Source of the DNA: an uncultured Arenicella sp.
Lineage (GTDB): Bacteria; Pseudomonadota; Gammaproteobacteria; Arenicellales; Arenicellaceae
Reading direction: 5' to 3'
NCBI GenBank assembly: GCA_937974565.1
Contig: CALJWL010000016.1
Location: forward strand, 48,667-112,666
Length of the DNA stretch: 64,000 nucleotides
The notes under the pieces are model-generated. The model worked only from the letters and a program-made list of their open reading frames with translations. It was not told the DNA's origin and did not search any database. Shown here piece after piece: positions 43,156 to 52,150 of this stretch (within the stretch, counting starts at the first letter, position 1; each line of letters opens with the position of its first letter). The translations under genes and the position numbers were made by a program.

Positions 43156-44298
43156 ATGAATTTCGAATTTAACGAAGAACAAATGATGCTCAAAGACAGC
43201 ATCGTTAAGTGGGCGCAAGACAATTACAGTTTTGAACAACGCGCAGTCTCAAGAAATAATGACGAAGGCTTCAGTCGTAAGCATTGGGCGACTTTTGCTG
43301 AGTTAGGTTGGCTTTCAGTGCCGTTTGCTGAAGAATACGGCGGTTATGGCGGTGGCGTTGTGGATTTGGCGGCCATAACCCAAGAATTTGGCAAAGTACT
43401 CATCACCGAACCGATTACCCCCACTTTGATTTTATTTGGTGGCGCTCTTAGTGCGTCAGTCGATGATAATGTTAAGACTCAATTGATTCCCCAAATCATT
43501 GAAGGCGGATTATTAGGCGCGTTAGCTGTTTACGAACCACAGTCGCGTTTTGATGTGAGCAATATCAAAACCAGCGCAACAGCGAGCGGTGATGTTTATG
43601 TACTCACGGGTTCTAAGTCGGTTGTGCTTGGCGGTGGTGTGGCTGACCAGCTTCTGGTGCTCGCCAGAACCTCGGGTGAACAGAACGATGAAACGGGTCT
43701 CAGTTTATTTTTGGTGGACGCCAACGCAAACGGCGTCACACGCTCACCTTATGAGTTGATGGATGGACAACGTGCGGCAGACATAAATTTTGATAACGCC
43801 GTTGGCCAGTTGGTCAGCGAATTGGATCAGGCGTACGAGCCGTTGATGAACGTCATTGAAACGGCCAGTGTTGCCATGTGTGCCGAGGCCAGCGGCATCA
43901 TGGAAACGCTTAATAGAACCACCGTCGAATACACCAAAACACGCAAACAATTTGGTGTGCCAATCAGTTCATTTCAAGCTTTGCAACACCGCATGGTCGA
44001 TACGTTTATGGCCTATGAGCAAGTCAAATCACTCTTGGTTGGCACTTTGTGTGAGTTAAGTGATGAAAACACTTCAGTTCTTCGTGCATCAAAAGTGGTG
44101 GCCGCTTTGCGTACCTTGGTCGCTAAGAACGGAAAATTGATCGGCGATGAAGCAATACAATTGCACGGCGGCATGGGGTTAACTGACGAATTAACCGTAG
44201 GGCACTACGTTAAGCGCATGATGATGATTAACCTGATGTTTGGTAACGCTGATTTTTATCAAGATAAATTCAATCAATTATCATACGGTCAATCGTAA
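43156..44298 (+). CDS. Acyl-CoA dehydrogenase, smaller subunit of a probable heteromer
   Basis: 380 residues with ACAD topology but degenerate active-site features. The TEPGSGSD-like loop is replaced by LAVYEPQSRFDVSNIK. The C-terminal region reads AIQLHGGMGLTDELTVGHYV with no Glu-Gly-Thr, ending in NADFYQDKFN. This matches the structural partner subunit of heteromeric ACADs; on its own it would be unlikely to be a complete enzyme. It begins 27 bases after the larger subunit and is followed by a hydroxyacyl-CoA dehydrogenase, in keeping with one operon for a non-standard acyl-CoA. Confidence 0.92.
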   Translation: MNFEFNEEQMMLKDSIVKWAQDNYSFEQRAVSRNNDEGFSRKHWATFAELGWLSVPFAEEYGGYGGGVVDLAAITQEFGKVLITEPITPTLILFGGALSASVDDNVKTQLIPQIIEGGLLGALAVYEPQSRFDVSNIKTSATASGDVYVLTGSKSVVLGGGVADQLLVLARTSGEQNDETGLSLFLVDANANGVTRSPYELMDGQRAADINFDNAVGQLVSELDQAYEPLMNVIETASVAMCAEASGIMETLNRTTVEYTKTRKQFGVPISSFQALQHRMVDTFMAYEQVKSLLVGTLCELSDENTSVLRASKVVAALRTLVAKNGKLIGDEAIQLHGGMGLTDELTVGHYVKRMMMINLMFGNADFYQDKFNQLSYGQS

Positions 44299-44344
44299 GA
44301 ATTATTTCATAAGCAACGTCATAGAAAAACGCAGGGTATTAATC

Positions 44345-45238
44345 ATGAAAACGATAGACGACATACAGAATGTGATGGTTGCTGGGGCTGGCACATTGGG
44401 TATGAGAATTGCGTTGCGTTGCGCATTTGATGGCTACAGAGTGATTATGTATGACATTAGCCCTGAGCAATTAGAGGCGGCTAAAAGTATGCAAACGCAT
44501 TTGACTAAACGGTTGCTTAAGCAAGGTGATGTTACCCAAAGCCAAGTTGAACGTGCCCAGAAAAACCTGTTATCTACGTCTGATATTGAAGAGGCCACCG
44601 AGCAAGTTGATTTGGTCAGTGAATCTGTTATCGAAGACATCGAAATTAAGCTGAGCTTTTACGATGATCTAACCGCGCGATTACCCAGCGGCACGATTGT
44701 GACCACTAATACCTCATTCTTATTGCCTTCACAGATGCTCAGCGCTATCAAAGAGCCCGAATACTTTTGTGCCTTTCACTTTCATGATGTCTTTACGCAG
44801 ATAGTGGTGGACGTGATGCCTCACCCAACCACCAATCAAGGCACTGTCGATTTATTGATGGAATTCGGCAAACGCATCAGCCATGTGCCAGTGTTTGTGC
44901 AAAAGGAAAATCCCGGGTATCTGTTTAATGCCATGTTCGGAGAGATTTTGGCCAAGGCCGGTGAAATGTACGTAAATCAAGTAGGCAGTGTCGAAGACAT
45001 TGACCGGTCTTTTATGGGTAACTTTCACACGCCAGCTGGGCCATTTGGTATGTTGGATTTAATTGGCTTAGACACCGCGTGGCACATCATGGCCAAAAGC
45101 ATGAAGCCTGAAGTGGCGCCGTTTGCCGAAGAGCTGAGACGACGTATTGACGCAGGCCAACTAGGTTACAAGTCGGGTGAAGGCTTTTACACATACCCTA
45201 GACCTGAGTATGGCAAACCCGAATTTTTAAAGAGTTGA
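44345..45238 (+). CDS. 3-hydroxyacyl-CoA dehydrogenase, NAD-binding
   Basis: 297 residues, stand-alone HAD family (PaaH/FadB2 size). The Rossmann motif NVMVAGAGTLGMRIALRCAF has GxGxxG, followed by VIMYDISPEQLEAAK. A VTTNTSFLLPSQMLSAI stretch and FHFHDVFTQIVVDVMPHPTT stand where other members have the FFNPxH catalytic His region, here FHFHDV. The C-terminal helical domain includes GNFHTPAGPFGMLDLIGLDT. A longer frame from 44240 overlaps the ACAD end and lacks family similarity, so I chose ATG 44345. It oxidises 3-hydroxyacyl-CoA made downstream of the heteromeric ACAD; the substrate is unknown. Confidence 0.92.
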   Translation: MKTIDDIQNVMVAGAGTLGMRIALRCAFDGYRVIMYDISPEQLEAAKSMQTHLTKRLLKQGDVTQSQVERAQKNLLSTSDIEEATEQVDLVSESVIEDIEIKLSFYDDLTARLPSGTIVTTNTSFLLPSQMLSAIKEPEYFCAFHFHDVFTQIVVDVMPHPTTNQGTVDLLMEFGKRISHVPVFVQKENPGYLFNAMFGEILAKAGEMYVNQVGSVEDIDRSFMGNFHTPAGPFGMLDLIGLDTAWHIMAKSMKPEVAPFAEELRRRIDAGQLGYKSGEGFYTYPRPEYGKPEFLKS

Positions 45239-45391
45239 TATTTTAACGCTGACCGAACGCCCTGTTTGGGTGGTTTGAGCTATTTTTTGAGCGTTTGGGG
45301 TAAGGTTCAAAAAGACTGAGAACATTGAATAAAAGAGAGTAATGCAAAAAACTAAGCTTAACGTAAGCGGAATAAATAAACGGAGCAAAAA

Positions 45392-46495
45392 ATGAGTGAC
45401 CTCTATCGACTGTACGGTGCTGAGTTCTCCTTGTATTCGGGCAAGGCGCGTTCTTATCTGCGCAAGAAGGGCATTTCATTTGAAGAAATCACTTCAACAG
45501 CGGATGTTTATAAAAAATTTATTATTCCACGCACAGGGGTGCGCTATATACCCGTGGTGCAAACCCCTAAAGATGAGGTATATCAAGACACCACGGCGAT
45601 CATTGACGAACTCGAGTTGCGTTTTCCCGATCACAGCGTGTACCCAGAGTCACCTAAGCAAAAGTTAGTGTCGTTGCTACTAGAAGTGTACGCGGATGAG
45701 TGGTTAGTAATCCCAGCAATGCATTATCGTTGGAACTATCCAGCCATGAATGCCGACTTTATTTACCGTGAGTTTGGTTCTATGGTAATGCCCAATATGC
45801 CGTGGTTTATTCAAAAATTTGTTGGCAAAAAAGTGGGCGCTAAATTTAAAGGTTTTGTTCCTAAATTAGGCATCCATGAACATAACATCGCAGCGTTAGA
45901 GCAATCTTATGTTTCGCTTTTGGGAGATTTACAAAATCACTTCGAGCAACATTCGTTTTTGTTGGGAGATAAACCCAGTATTGGTGATTTTGGCCTTATG
46001 GGGCCACTCTACGCTCACCTTTATCGCGATCCAGCGCCGGGCAAACTGATGAAGAAAAAAGCACCGGCGGTTTGCGATTGGGTGCGGCGCATGAATAATG
46101 AACATGCTTACTTACAAAAAGGCGAATGGTTGGCTGATGATGAAATACCTGAGACACTGATCCCCATTTTGCAGCGCATGGCCAGTGAGCATTTGCCCGT
46201 GTTGCAAGACACCGATAAGCGATTAAGCGAATGGCGGGCTACGAATGTTGACGCAACTGAGATTGCACGATTTATTGGTACACACACGTTTTTTGTCGAA
46301 GGCGTAGAAGCACAAAGAGTTGTATTACCGTATTGTTTATGGATGTTTCAACGCCCAGTCAACTTCTATCAAAGCTTATCCAACACTCAAGAAATTGATG
46401 CGTTGTTGAAACGAATTGGCTTCGGTGACAGTTTACAACAAGGGCTAGAAAACGCGCTGCTGCGAGACGATAATGTGCTACGGTTTTCTGAATGA
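45392..46495 (+). CDS. Glutathione S-transferase-like protein (metaxin-type, 367 aa)
   Basis: The N-terminal thioredoxin-like half (RLYGAEFSLYSGKARSYLRK, VRYIPVVQTPKDEVYQDTTA) matches GST N-domains with the cis-Pro. A C-terminal helical domain follows, FLLGDKPSIGDFGLMGPLYA, with the conserved Asp of the N-cap. At 367 residues it is about 140 longer than a standard GST; the extra C-terminal part (ATNVDATEIARFIGTHTFFV; VLPYCLWMFQRPVNFYQSLS) is not recognised. There is no classic catalytic Cys or Tyr, the position being Ser-rich (FSLYSGK). It may be a conjugating or isomerase partner of the preceding acyl-CoA genes, from which it is separated by 153 bases. Confidence 0.82.
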   Translation: MSDLYRLYGAEFSLYSGKARSYLRKKGISFEEITSTADVYKKFIIPRTGVRYIPVVQTPKDEVYQDTTAIIDELELRFPDHSVYPESPKQKLVSLLLEVYADEWLVIPAMHYRWNYPAMNADFIYREFGSMVMPNMPWFIQKFVGKKVGAKFKGFVPKLGIHEHNIAALEQSYVSLLGDLQNHFEQHSFLLGDKPSIGDFGLMGPLYAHLYRDPAPGKLMKKKAPAVCDWVRRMNNEHAYLQKGEWLADDEIPETLIPILQRMASEHLPVLQDTDKRLSEWRATNVDATEIARFIGTHTFFVEGVEAQRVVLPYCLWMFQRPVNFYQSLSNTQEIDALLKRIGFGDSLQQGLENALLRDDNVLRFSE

Positions 46496-46643
46496 ACGTT
46501 TCTGATAGGGCGTCACTAACGCCGAATCGTTCAAATTAGCCAACCTCGTATATGCGTGTTCTTTCCACGGTTGTAAATAAAACCATTGCCACCAAACCGA
46601 ACTCCTTAAGCTTTTACAGGGTCAGCTTAAGCACGGGGGTTCG

Positions 46644-47366
46644 ATGAACTCCAACTCCAGAGCCGGCATGTTGCGCTTGTTAATCTTGTTTGTAATGTTA
46701 TTCGTATTTCTGGTGGTAGTTTACGGCTGGAGAAACGGTGAGTCAGGGGAGGTGACAATGGGTTTGATTGTCAACCAAGGCAAAGTTTTTGTGGATGATA
46801 TAAGAGAGTTAGTGAGGCATCAGTTTGGCCTGGCTTGGGTGGTGACCTTATTGATTTACACGTTAGTTTGCTCAATTCCTTTTCCGTTTGTAAGTGCCGT
46901 GACCATATTGATTGGCTATCTTTTTGGCCTGACTCACGGCTTGTTAATCACATCTTTGGGCAGCGCCATTGGCGCTTCAATTCTGTTTCTTTTGGCGCGG
47001 TTTTTTCTGGTTGGCAGAACCGGTGCCACGATTATTGAGTCCTTGATTAATCGGTTCCCATCGGTTGCGACACTGACCAAAAGCCAAAACATTTGGATGG
47101 CCACCAGCGTTAGATTTATACCGGGCCTACCGTTTTTTATTCCAAGCTTGATCTTTAGTGCAACCAAACTGTCGGTAACAAAATTCTTTTTGGCGACACA
47201 GTTAGGGTTGTTTGTGACTCTGGCGGTTTACGTCAATGCAGGCCGTCTTTTAGCCGAAATAGATTCGGCTGCGCGGCTTTTCTCTCCCAGTTTGATTGCC
47301 AGTATGTTAATCGTGGCATTGCTGCCTTTAATGTACCGCTTAATAGGCTTGTTACCCATCAAATAA
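46644..47366 (+). CDS. VTT-domain (TVP38/TMEM64, DedA-like) membrane protein
   Basis: 240 residues. An N-terminal helix (MLRLLILFVMLFVFLVVVYG) is followed by a VTT domain with helices near VVTLLIYTLVCSIPFPFVSA and VTILIGYLFGLTHGLLITSL. The conserved GSAIGASILFLLARFFL and VRFIPGLPFFIPSLIFSAT (proline-rich re-entrant loop) belong to the family. VTT/DedA proteins are linked to lipid scrambling and membrane-lipid recycling; the exact role of this member is unknown. It is monocistronic after a 148-base gap and has an acceptable start at 46644. Confidence 0.9.
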   Translation: MNSNSRAGMLRLLILFVMLFVFLVVVYGWRNGESGEVTMGLIVNQGKVFVDDIRELVRHQFGLAWVVTLLIYTLVCSIPFPFVSAVTILIGYLFGLTHGLLITSLGSAIGASILFLLARFFLVGRTGATIIESLINRFPSVATLTKSQNIWMATSVRFIPGLPFFIPSLIFSATKLSVTKFFLATQLGLFVTLAVYVNAGRLLAEIDSAARLFSPSLIASMLIVALLPLMYRLIGLLPIK

Positions 47367-47580
47367 GATGAACCGAAGCTCAGTTTTGATGATGTAAGCG
47401 GTATTGAAAAAATAAAAGATGATTCCCTTATCATTTGATTGACTGTGAGAATCATTTAAATTTGTGTGATCAGGCAAGGCGTTGCTATTTTTCCTCAATG
47501 AGTGGAGGCAGCAGGTAGTTTAATAGTGTATTCAACATCAGGTGCACAAACCCCGCTCAAATCTGAAATAGTGCATTAAT

Positions 47581-47610
47581 AACCATTAACCATTAACCAT
47601 TAACCATTAA
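47581..47610. repeat. Four tandem AACCATT heptamers at the end of the degV-like gene
   Basis: AACCATT occurs four times in a row (47581-47608) plus AA. The stop codon of the minus-strand degV-like gene (47607-47609) lies inside the last unit, so copy number affects only sequence after the stop. Confidence 0.9.
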
Positions 47611-48557
47611 GCCGTGGGGTCAGCCGTTTGATTTTTTGGTGCTATCCCCATCGAGAATGAGCCCGGGGAATAGTTGATGCAACCACATAAACTCATCATA
47701 CCAATAACAAGCTTAACCTTCTTAGTCTGGGCTACGCTTTTAAGTGTTTGAAATTCTGTAATTTGATCTAAATCGCTGATTGGCCCAGCGTAAGCAATAT
47801 TAATGAAATTCAGAAATAAGCCCTGGTTGATTTGTTCAATAGCGTATAAGCACACCTTCGCCACGGCTTTTTCATAACCCGGTTTTAACACTAAGGGCGT
47901 CATTACATCTCGAGTAAAGCGAATAATTGGGGAAACACCTATTAACTGCCCAATAAAAGCCGTAGGCAATGCGATTGAGTCAATGCCAAGCCGTTTGGCT
48001 CTATTACGAGTATAAAGTACGTCTTTCACTACCGTATAAGTGCGTACGGCTCTCTTAAACTTTTCAACATTCTCACGGTAAACAGAAAACTCAACGCCCT
48101 TGGACAACATGGCATCTGCATATAAAGCAAGCAATCCCTGACCAGCATTTGACGTTTCGCTATTCACGTATGACATGTAAAAAGGATGCTGGATTCCCAA
48201 GCTGTTGCGTTTCTTTTTGGCATCAATATTGATGTTGTTGGCGCAGTTTTTAAAAGCGGAAAATATAGGGCTGTTGGCTGCGGATGTTGTCTGGCAAACT
48301 GCGTAATCGTAGTGAGGAGCCACTTCGTTCATAAGGTACGAATGGATATCGTCTTCTGAAGGAGGAGTGGTGTCTATTTTAGAATTGGTGTTGATGAGGT
48401 CACTTTTGTAGATTGTGTTTAATTCACTGGCTACTAAGGTGTCTGGTTGAGAATTACCGTCAATCGTAATCTCCACAGGTAAAATTTTAATCGGCCGCTG
48501 CTTAATTACGTATTCAGGCAGCGTGGCTACTGAATCAATTATTATCACGTATTTCAT
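47607..48557 (-). CDS. DegV-family protein
   Basis: 316 residues. The start KYVIIIDSVATLPEYVIKQR, LPVEITIDG, then TTPPSEDDIHSYL and VCQTTSAANSPIFSAFKNCA fit the DegV N-terminal domain (the TS-containing lipid-head-group loops). The rest is diverged. In firmicutes DegV proteins bind fatty acids and deliver them to FakA kinase; no fakA-like gene is in the window. The gene is lower in GC than fadB by eye, and DegV is patchy among gammaproteobacteria, so transfer is possible. It is divergent from the SBF transporter, and heptamer repeats cover its stop codon. Confidence 0.75.
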   Translation of the reverse strand: MKYVIIIDSVATLPEYVIKQRPIKILPVEITIDGNSQPDTLVASELNTIYKSDLINTNSKIDTTPPSEDDIHSYLMNEVAPHYDYAVCQTTSAANSPIFSAFKNCANNINIDAKKKRNSLGIQHPFYMSYVNSETSNAGQGLLALYADAMLSKGVEFSVYRENVEKFKRAVRTYTVVKDVLYTRNRAKRLGIDSIALPTAFIGQLIGVSPIIRFTRDVMTPLVLKPGYEKAVAKVCLYAIEQINQGLFLNFINIAYAGPISDLDQITEFQTLKSVAQTKKVKLVIGMMSLCGCINYSPGSFSMGIAPKNQTADPTA

Positions 48558-48835
48558 ATTTTACCCCGGCTTAATATGTACTGTTGGATGAATGTAGCAG
48601 AAAGACACTGACTTCTGTGAAGAATAGTACAGTTGAATATTTTATTTAATTGGTTTTTTGCTTTTTTCAAAAGTATGGCAATGACAGTCTGAGTGCTGTA
48701 GGAAGCATAAGAGTCACTTGCTGATGTTTTGTGTTAATCTGCTTGTGTTTGTTTGTGGCCGCTTTTAGCCAGTCAGTGGCGATACGCCGCGAGTATCGAA
48801 ATTTACTACATAATAATTTAGATTGGGAGTTATAT

Positions 48836-49699
48836 ATGGGGGCGTCTGTTCTGCTCAATGTGTTATTGCCATTAGCGTTAGCCATTATCATGTTTGGTAT
48901 GGGGCTAAGTCTAATAAAAGAAGACTTTTTACGGCTACTTAAAATTCCAAAACCAGTCATCCTTGGCTTGTTGGGACAAATTATTTTGCTCCCTATTCTG
49001 GCATTTACCATCGCAGTGACATTTAATTTAAGCCCATCGTTAGCCGTTGGTTTGATGATTTTGTCGGCGTGCCCTGGGGGTACGATGTCGAATGTTATTT
49101 CGCAACTCTCCCGTGCAAATTTGGCGCTTTCAGTTACGCTGACCGCAATAACCACGGTGATTTGTGTTTTTACAACGCCTCTTGTTATTGCGTGGTCAAT
49201 TCATTATTTTGACAGCGCTACCCCTCAGTCATTTTCTCTGTTAGGCACAACATTAGGGTTGATTGTGATCACACTATTACCCGTTGCCATTGGCCTCACC
49301 GTTCGTGCTTATGCGCAATCGTGGGCGATTAAATACGAACGTTATTTTAGAAAATTTTCTGGCGTGTTTATGGTGGCGTTGATTGGTTTCGTTTTGTGGG
49401 AAAACTGGAGCCTGTTTATTGAGTCGTTTGAAGAGGTTGCTATGGCGACTATCATACTCAATATATTGGCTGTGCTAATTGGTTTAACTTTAGGGGTGAT
49501 ATTTCACCTTTCTCGCCGAGACGGAGCAACTCTGAGTATTGAAATAGGCATTCAAAACGCGGCGGTGGCGATCACAATTGCAACAACATTTTTACAGCAA
49601 GAAGCGTATGGAGTGACGGCCGGTGTGTATGGTATAACCATGTATTTAGGAGCCATCATCCCCATTTTTTTGATGCGAAAATCTGGCGCCAAAACATAA
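48836..49699 (+). CDS. Bile acid:sodium symporter (SBF) family transporter
   Basis: 287 residues with about nine or ten hydrophobic segments. Family motifs are IIMFGMGLSLIKEDFLRLLK, SACPGGTMSNVISQLSRANL (the conserved cross-over region with sodium-site residues) and IGIQNAAVAITIATTFL. It transports an organic anion with sodium; the range in bacteria includes bile acids, pantoate and other carboxylates. The frame is open from 48731, but that N-terminus is not family-like, and ATG 48836 has a GGGAG ribosome binding site at about 48825. The class II aldolase gene follows after 30 bases, so uptake and metabolism of one compound may be linked. Confidence 0.92.
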   Translation: MGASVLLNVLLPLALAIIMFGMGLSLIKEDFLRLLKIPKPVILGLLGQIILLPILAFTIAVTFNLSPSLAVGLMILSACPGGTMSNVISQLSRANLALSVTLTAITTVICVFTTPLVIAWSIHYFDSATPQSFSLLGTTLGLIVITLLPVAIGLTVRAYAQSWAIKYERYFRKFSGVFMVALIGFVLWENWSLFIESFEEVAMATIILNILAVLIGLTLGVIFHLSRRDGATLSIEIGIQNAAVAITIATTFLQQEAYGVTAGVYGITMYLGAIIPIFLMRKSGAKT

Positions 49700-49729
49700 T
49701 ATAGAACTTTTAACTGAGGAGATAACATC

Positions 49730-50473
49730 ATGAATCAAGCAGAAAAAGACATACGAGTACAGCTTGCGGCCTGCTATCGCATTTTCGACTATATGGGATG
49801 GAGTGAGTTAATTTATAACCACATAACCGTAAAAGTGCCTGGCGAAGAGGCACACTTTTTAATTAACCCTTACGGCCTTCATTATAAAGAAGTAACGGCT
49901 TCTAATTTGGTTAAAGTTGATATTGACGGCAACGTTGTTGAAAAAACCGACTACGCGGTTAATCCCGCTGGTATGTTAATTCACAGTGCGATTCACGCCA
50001 CCCGCGAAGACGCACATTGCATAGGCCACATTCATTCTACCGCTGGTATGACTGTGGCGTGTCAAGAGGAAGGCTTACGTATTGATAATTTTTATTCCGT
50101 GCTACTGTATAACAAAGTTGCCTACCATGACTTTCAAGGCATCACGGTAATGGATGGTGAAAAAGAAGAGCTAATCAAAAGCATTGGTGATAAAAACTTT
50201 TTGATTCTAAAAAGTCACGGTTTACTCACCTGCGGTAACACCATTCCTGATATGTTCATGAACATGGCATTATTGCAGCGCTCGTGTGAAATTCAAACCT
50301 CAGTGGATCAAGCTGGCAGACCTATTGTGCCGGTGTCAGAATCAATCGGTCAGATGACCGAAAAGTTGTTAGAGATGCAAATGGCTAACACACCTGTGCC
50401 CAATGGGCACTTAGAGTTCGCCGCCTTACAACGACTGGTTGATCGCGAGGATGACTCTTACCGAGACGTCTGA
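49730..50473 (+). CDS. Class II aldolase/adducin-family protein
   Basis: 247 residues. Zinc-binding residues are seen in AHCIGHIHSTAGMTVACQEE (His-x-His), a Glu in the YGLHYKEVTASNL loop, and a third His in FLILKSHGLLTCGNTIPDMF. The fold carries out retro-aldol or epimerase reactions on phosphosugars, or other functions as in adducin. It lies 30 bases after the SBF transporter. The substrate is not recognisable. A perfect 15-base terminator stem follows the gene. Confidence 0.9.
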   Translation: MNQAEKDIRVQLAACYRIFDYMGWSELIYNHITVKVPGEEAHFLINPYGLHYKEVTASNLVKVDIDGNVVEKTDYAVNPAGMLIHSAIHATREDAHCIGHIHSTAGMTVACQEEGLRIDNFYSVLLYNKVAYHDFQGITVMDGEKEELIKSIGDKNFLILKSHGLLTCGNTIPDMFMNMALLQRSCEIQTSVDQAGRPIVPVSESIGQMTEKLLEMQMANTPVPNGHLEFAALQRLVDREDDSYRDV

Positions 50474-50512
50474 ATGAGATAAATCAGTCAAATAAAGGCT
50501 GTTGTGATGTAC

Positions 50513-50552
50513 AAAAAGCCACGCTTATTACATTGGGTAAGCGTGGCTTTTT
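50513..50552 (+). terminator. Intrinsic terminator of the SBF-aldolase operon
   Basis: AAAAAGCCACGCTTA (50513-50527) and TAAGCGTGGCTTTTT (50538-50552) pair perfectly over 15 bases with a 10-base loop; the symmetric A/T tails allow termination on both strands. Confidence 0.9.
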
Positions 50553-50646
50553 ATGCTCACATATAGGCTAATTAAGTTAAGTCATATTCAACGAACGCGG
50601 TGTCTGGGCAACGAGCTTGGGCTCCCTCAAAAACTTACTAAATAAC

Positions 50647-52044
50647 ATGAACACACATTCTGTAGCTGATCTATTCAAAGGCGCTGTCTCTGTCAATAAT
50701 GACGTTACCATTAAAGGGTGGGTACGCACTCGTCGTACGTCAAAAGCAGGTATATCTTTTGTTGCCATTCACGATGGTTCTTGCTTTGATGCTATTCAAG
50801 TCGTTGTCCCGGACACCTTAGAAAATTACGAAAGTGAGGTGGTTAACATCGGTACTGGTTGTGCCGCGGTCGTGACTGGAACATTAGTAGAATCACAAGG
50901 TCAGGGGCAATCAGTGGAAATACAAGCCACTTCAGTTGATGTTATTGGTTGGGTAGAAGACCCTGAAACCTACCCAATGGCCAAGAAACGCCACACCTTT
51001 GAGTATTTGAGAACCCAAGCGCATTTGCGCCCAAGAACCAATGCGATCGGGGCGGTTACACGTGTGCGGAATACGCTCTCAAACGCCATTCATAATTACT
51101 ATTATCAAAACGGTTTTCACTGGGTCAATACCCCGATTATTACGGCCAGCGATGCTGAAGGTGCTGGTGAGATGTTTAGAGTGTCCACATTGGACATGGC
51201 AAATTTGCCTGTTGATGACAAAGGCAAAGTAGACTTCGCCAAAGACTTCTTCGGAGGCGATGCCTTTTTGACCGTTTCAGGCCAGTTGAACGTAGAAACT
51301 TACGCCATGGCCCTGTCTAAGGTGTATACCTTTGGCCCTACGTTTCGTGCTGAAAATTCTAATACCAGTCGCCATTTGGCGGAGTTTTGGATGGTCGAGC
51401 CGGAAATCGCATTTGCCGATTTAGAAGATGACGCTGCCTTGGCAGAAGACTTCCTCAAGCATTGCATTCGATCGGTATTAGACGAACGAGCTGACGACAT
51501 GGCCTTTTTCCAACAACGTGTTGATAACGGCGTGTTGGATCGACTGCAAAATGTGCTGGATAAAGAGTTTGTGCATATGGATTACACCGACGCCGTTAAC
51601 ATTTTGCAGCAAAGTGGTCAGACGTTCGAATTTCCAGTGACGTGGGGCATTGACCTTGCGTCAGAGCATGAGCGCTTTTTATCTGAAGAGTACGTTAATG
51701 GACCCGTCGTACTGAAAAACTACCCTAAAGAAATTAAAGCGTTCTACATGCGCCTTAATGACGATGAAAAAACCGTTGCGGCAATGGATGTGCTAGTGCC
51801 TGGTATTGGTGAAATTATCGGCGGCAGTCAGCGTGAAGAGCGCCTTGATGTGCTTGATACGCGATTTCCTGATCAACAGACTAAAGAACACCTGTGGTGG
51901 TATCGAGATCTGCGTAAATATGGCACCGTACCACACGCCGGCTTCGGCTTAGGTTTTGAGAGACTCATTAACTACGTAACGGGTATGGAAAACATTCGCG
52001 ATGCTATCCCGTTTCCAAGAGTGCCAGGCTCGGCTGATTTTTAA
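50647..52044 (+). CDS. asnS: AsnS, asparaginyl-tRNA synthetase
   Basis: 465 residues, one short of E. coli AsnS (466) and near-identical in motif pattern. The N-terminal OB-fold anticodon domain has [20 protein letters not shown]. The class IIb catalytic core has [19 protein letters not shown] (motif 1 region), [20 protein letters not shown] (motif 2) and [20 protein letters not shown] (motif 3). It charges tRNA-Asn with asparagine. A longer frame from 50617 is not needed: ATG 50647 ([10 protein letters not shown]) aligns with the E. coli start. It is monocistronic after the terminator at 50513. Confidence 0.98.
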   Translation: MNTHSVADLFKGAVSVNNDVTIKGWVRTRRTSKAGISFVAIHDGSCFDAIQVVVPDTLENYESEVVNIGTGCAAVVTGTLVESQGQGQSVEIQATSVDVIGWVEDPETYPMAKKRHTFEYLRTQAHLRPRTNAIGAVTRVRNTLSNAIHNYYYQNGFHWVNTPIITASDAEGAGEMFRVSTLDMANLPVDDKGKVDFAKDFFGGDAFLTVSGQLNVETYAMALSKVYTFGPTFRAENSNTSRHLAEFWMVEPEIAFADLEDDAALAEDFLKHCIRSVLDERADDMAFFQQRVDNGVLDRLQNVLDKEFVHMDYTDAVNILQQSGQTFEFPVTWGIDLASEHERFLSEEYVNGPVVLKNYPKEIKAFYMRLNDDEKTVAAMDVLVPGIGEIIGGSQREERLDVLDTRFPDQQTKEHLWWYRDLRKYGTVPHAGFGLGFERLINYVTGMENIRDAIPFPRVPGSADF

Positions 52045-52150
52045 GGCCTTCTTTAGAAGGAACGTCAAGTTTCAGGCAGCCGTTAAGCTTCAGACAGTCA
52101 CTTCCGAAAATCGCCAGTGACAGCGGGCATGTTTGACGTACAATGGATGC

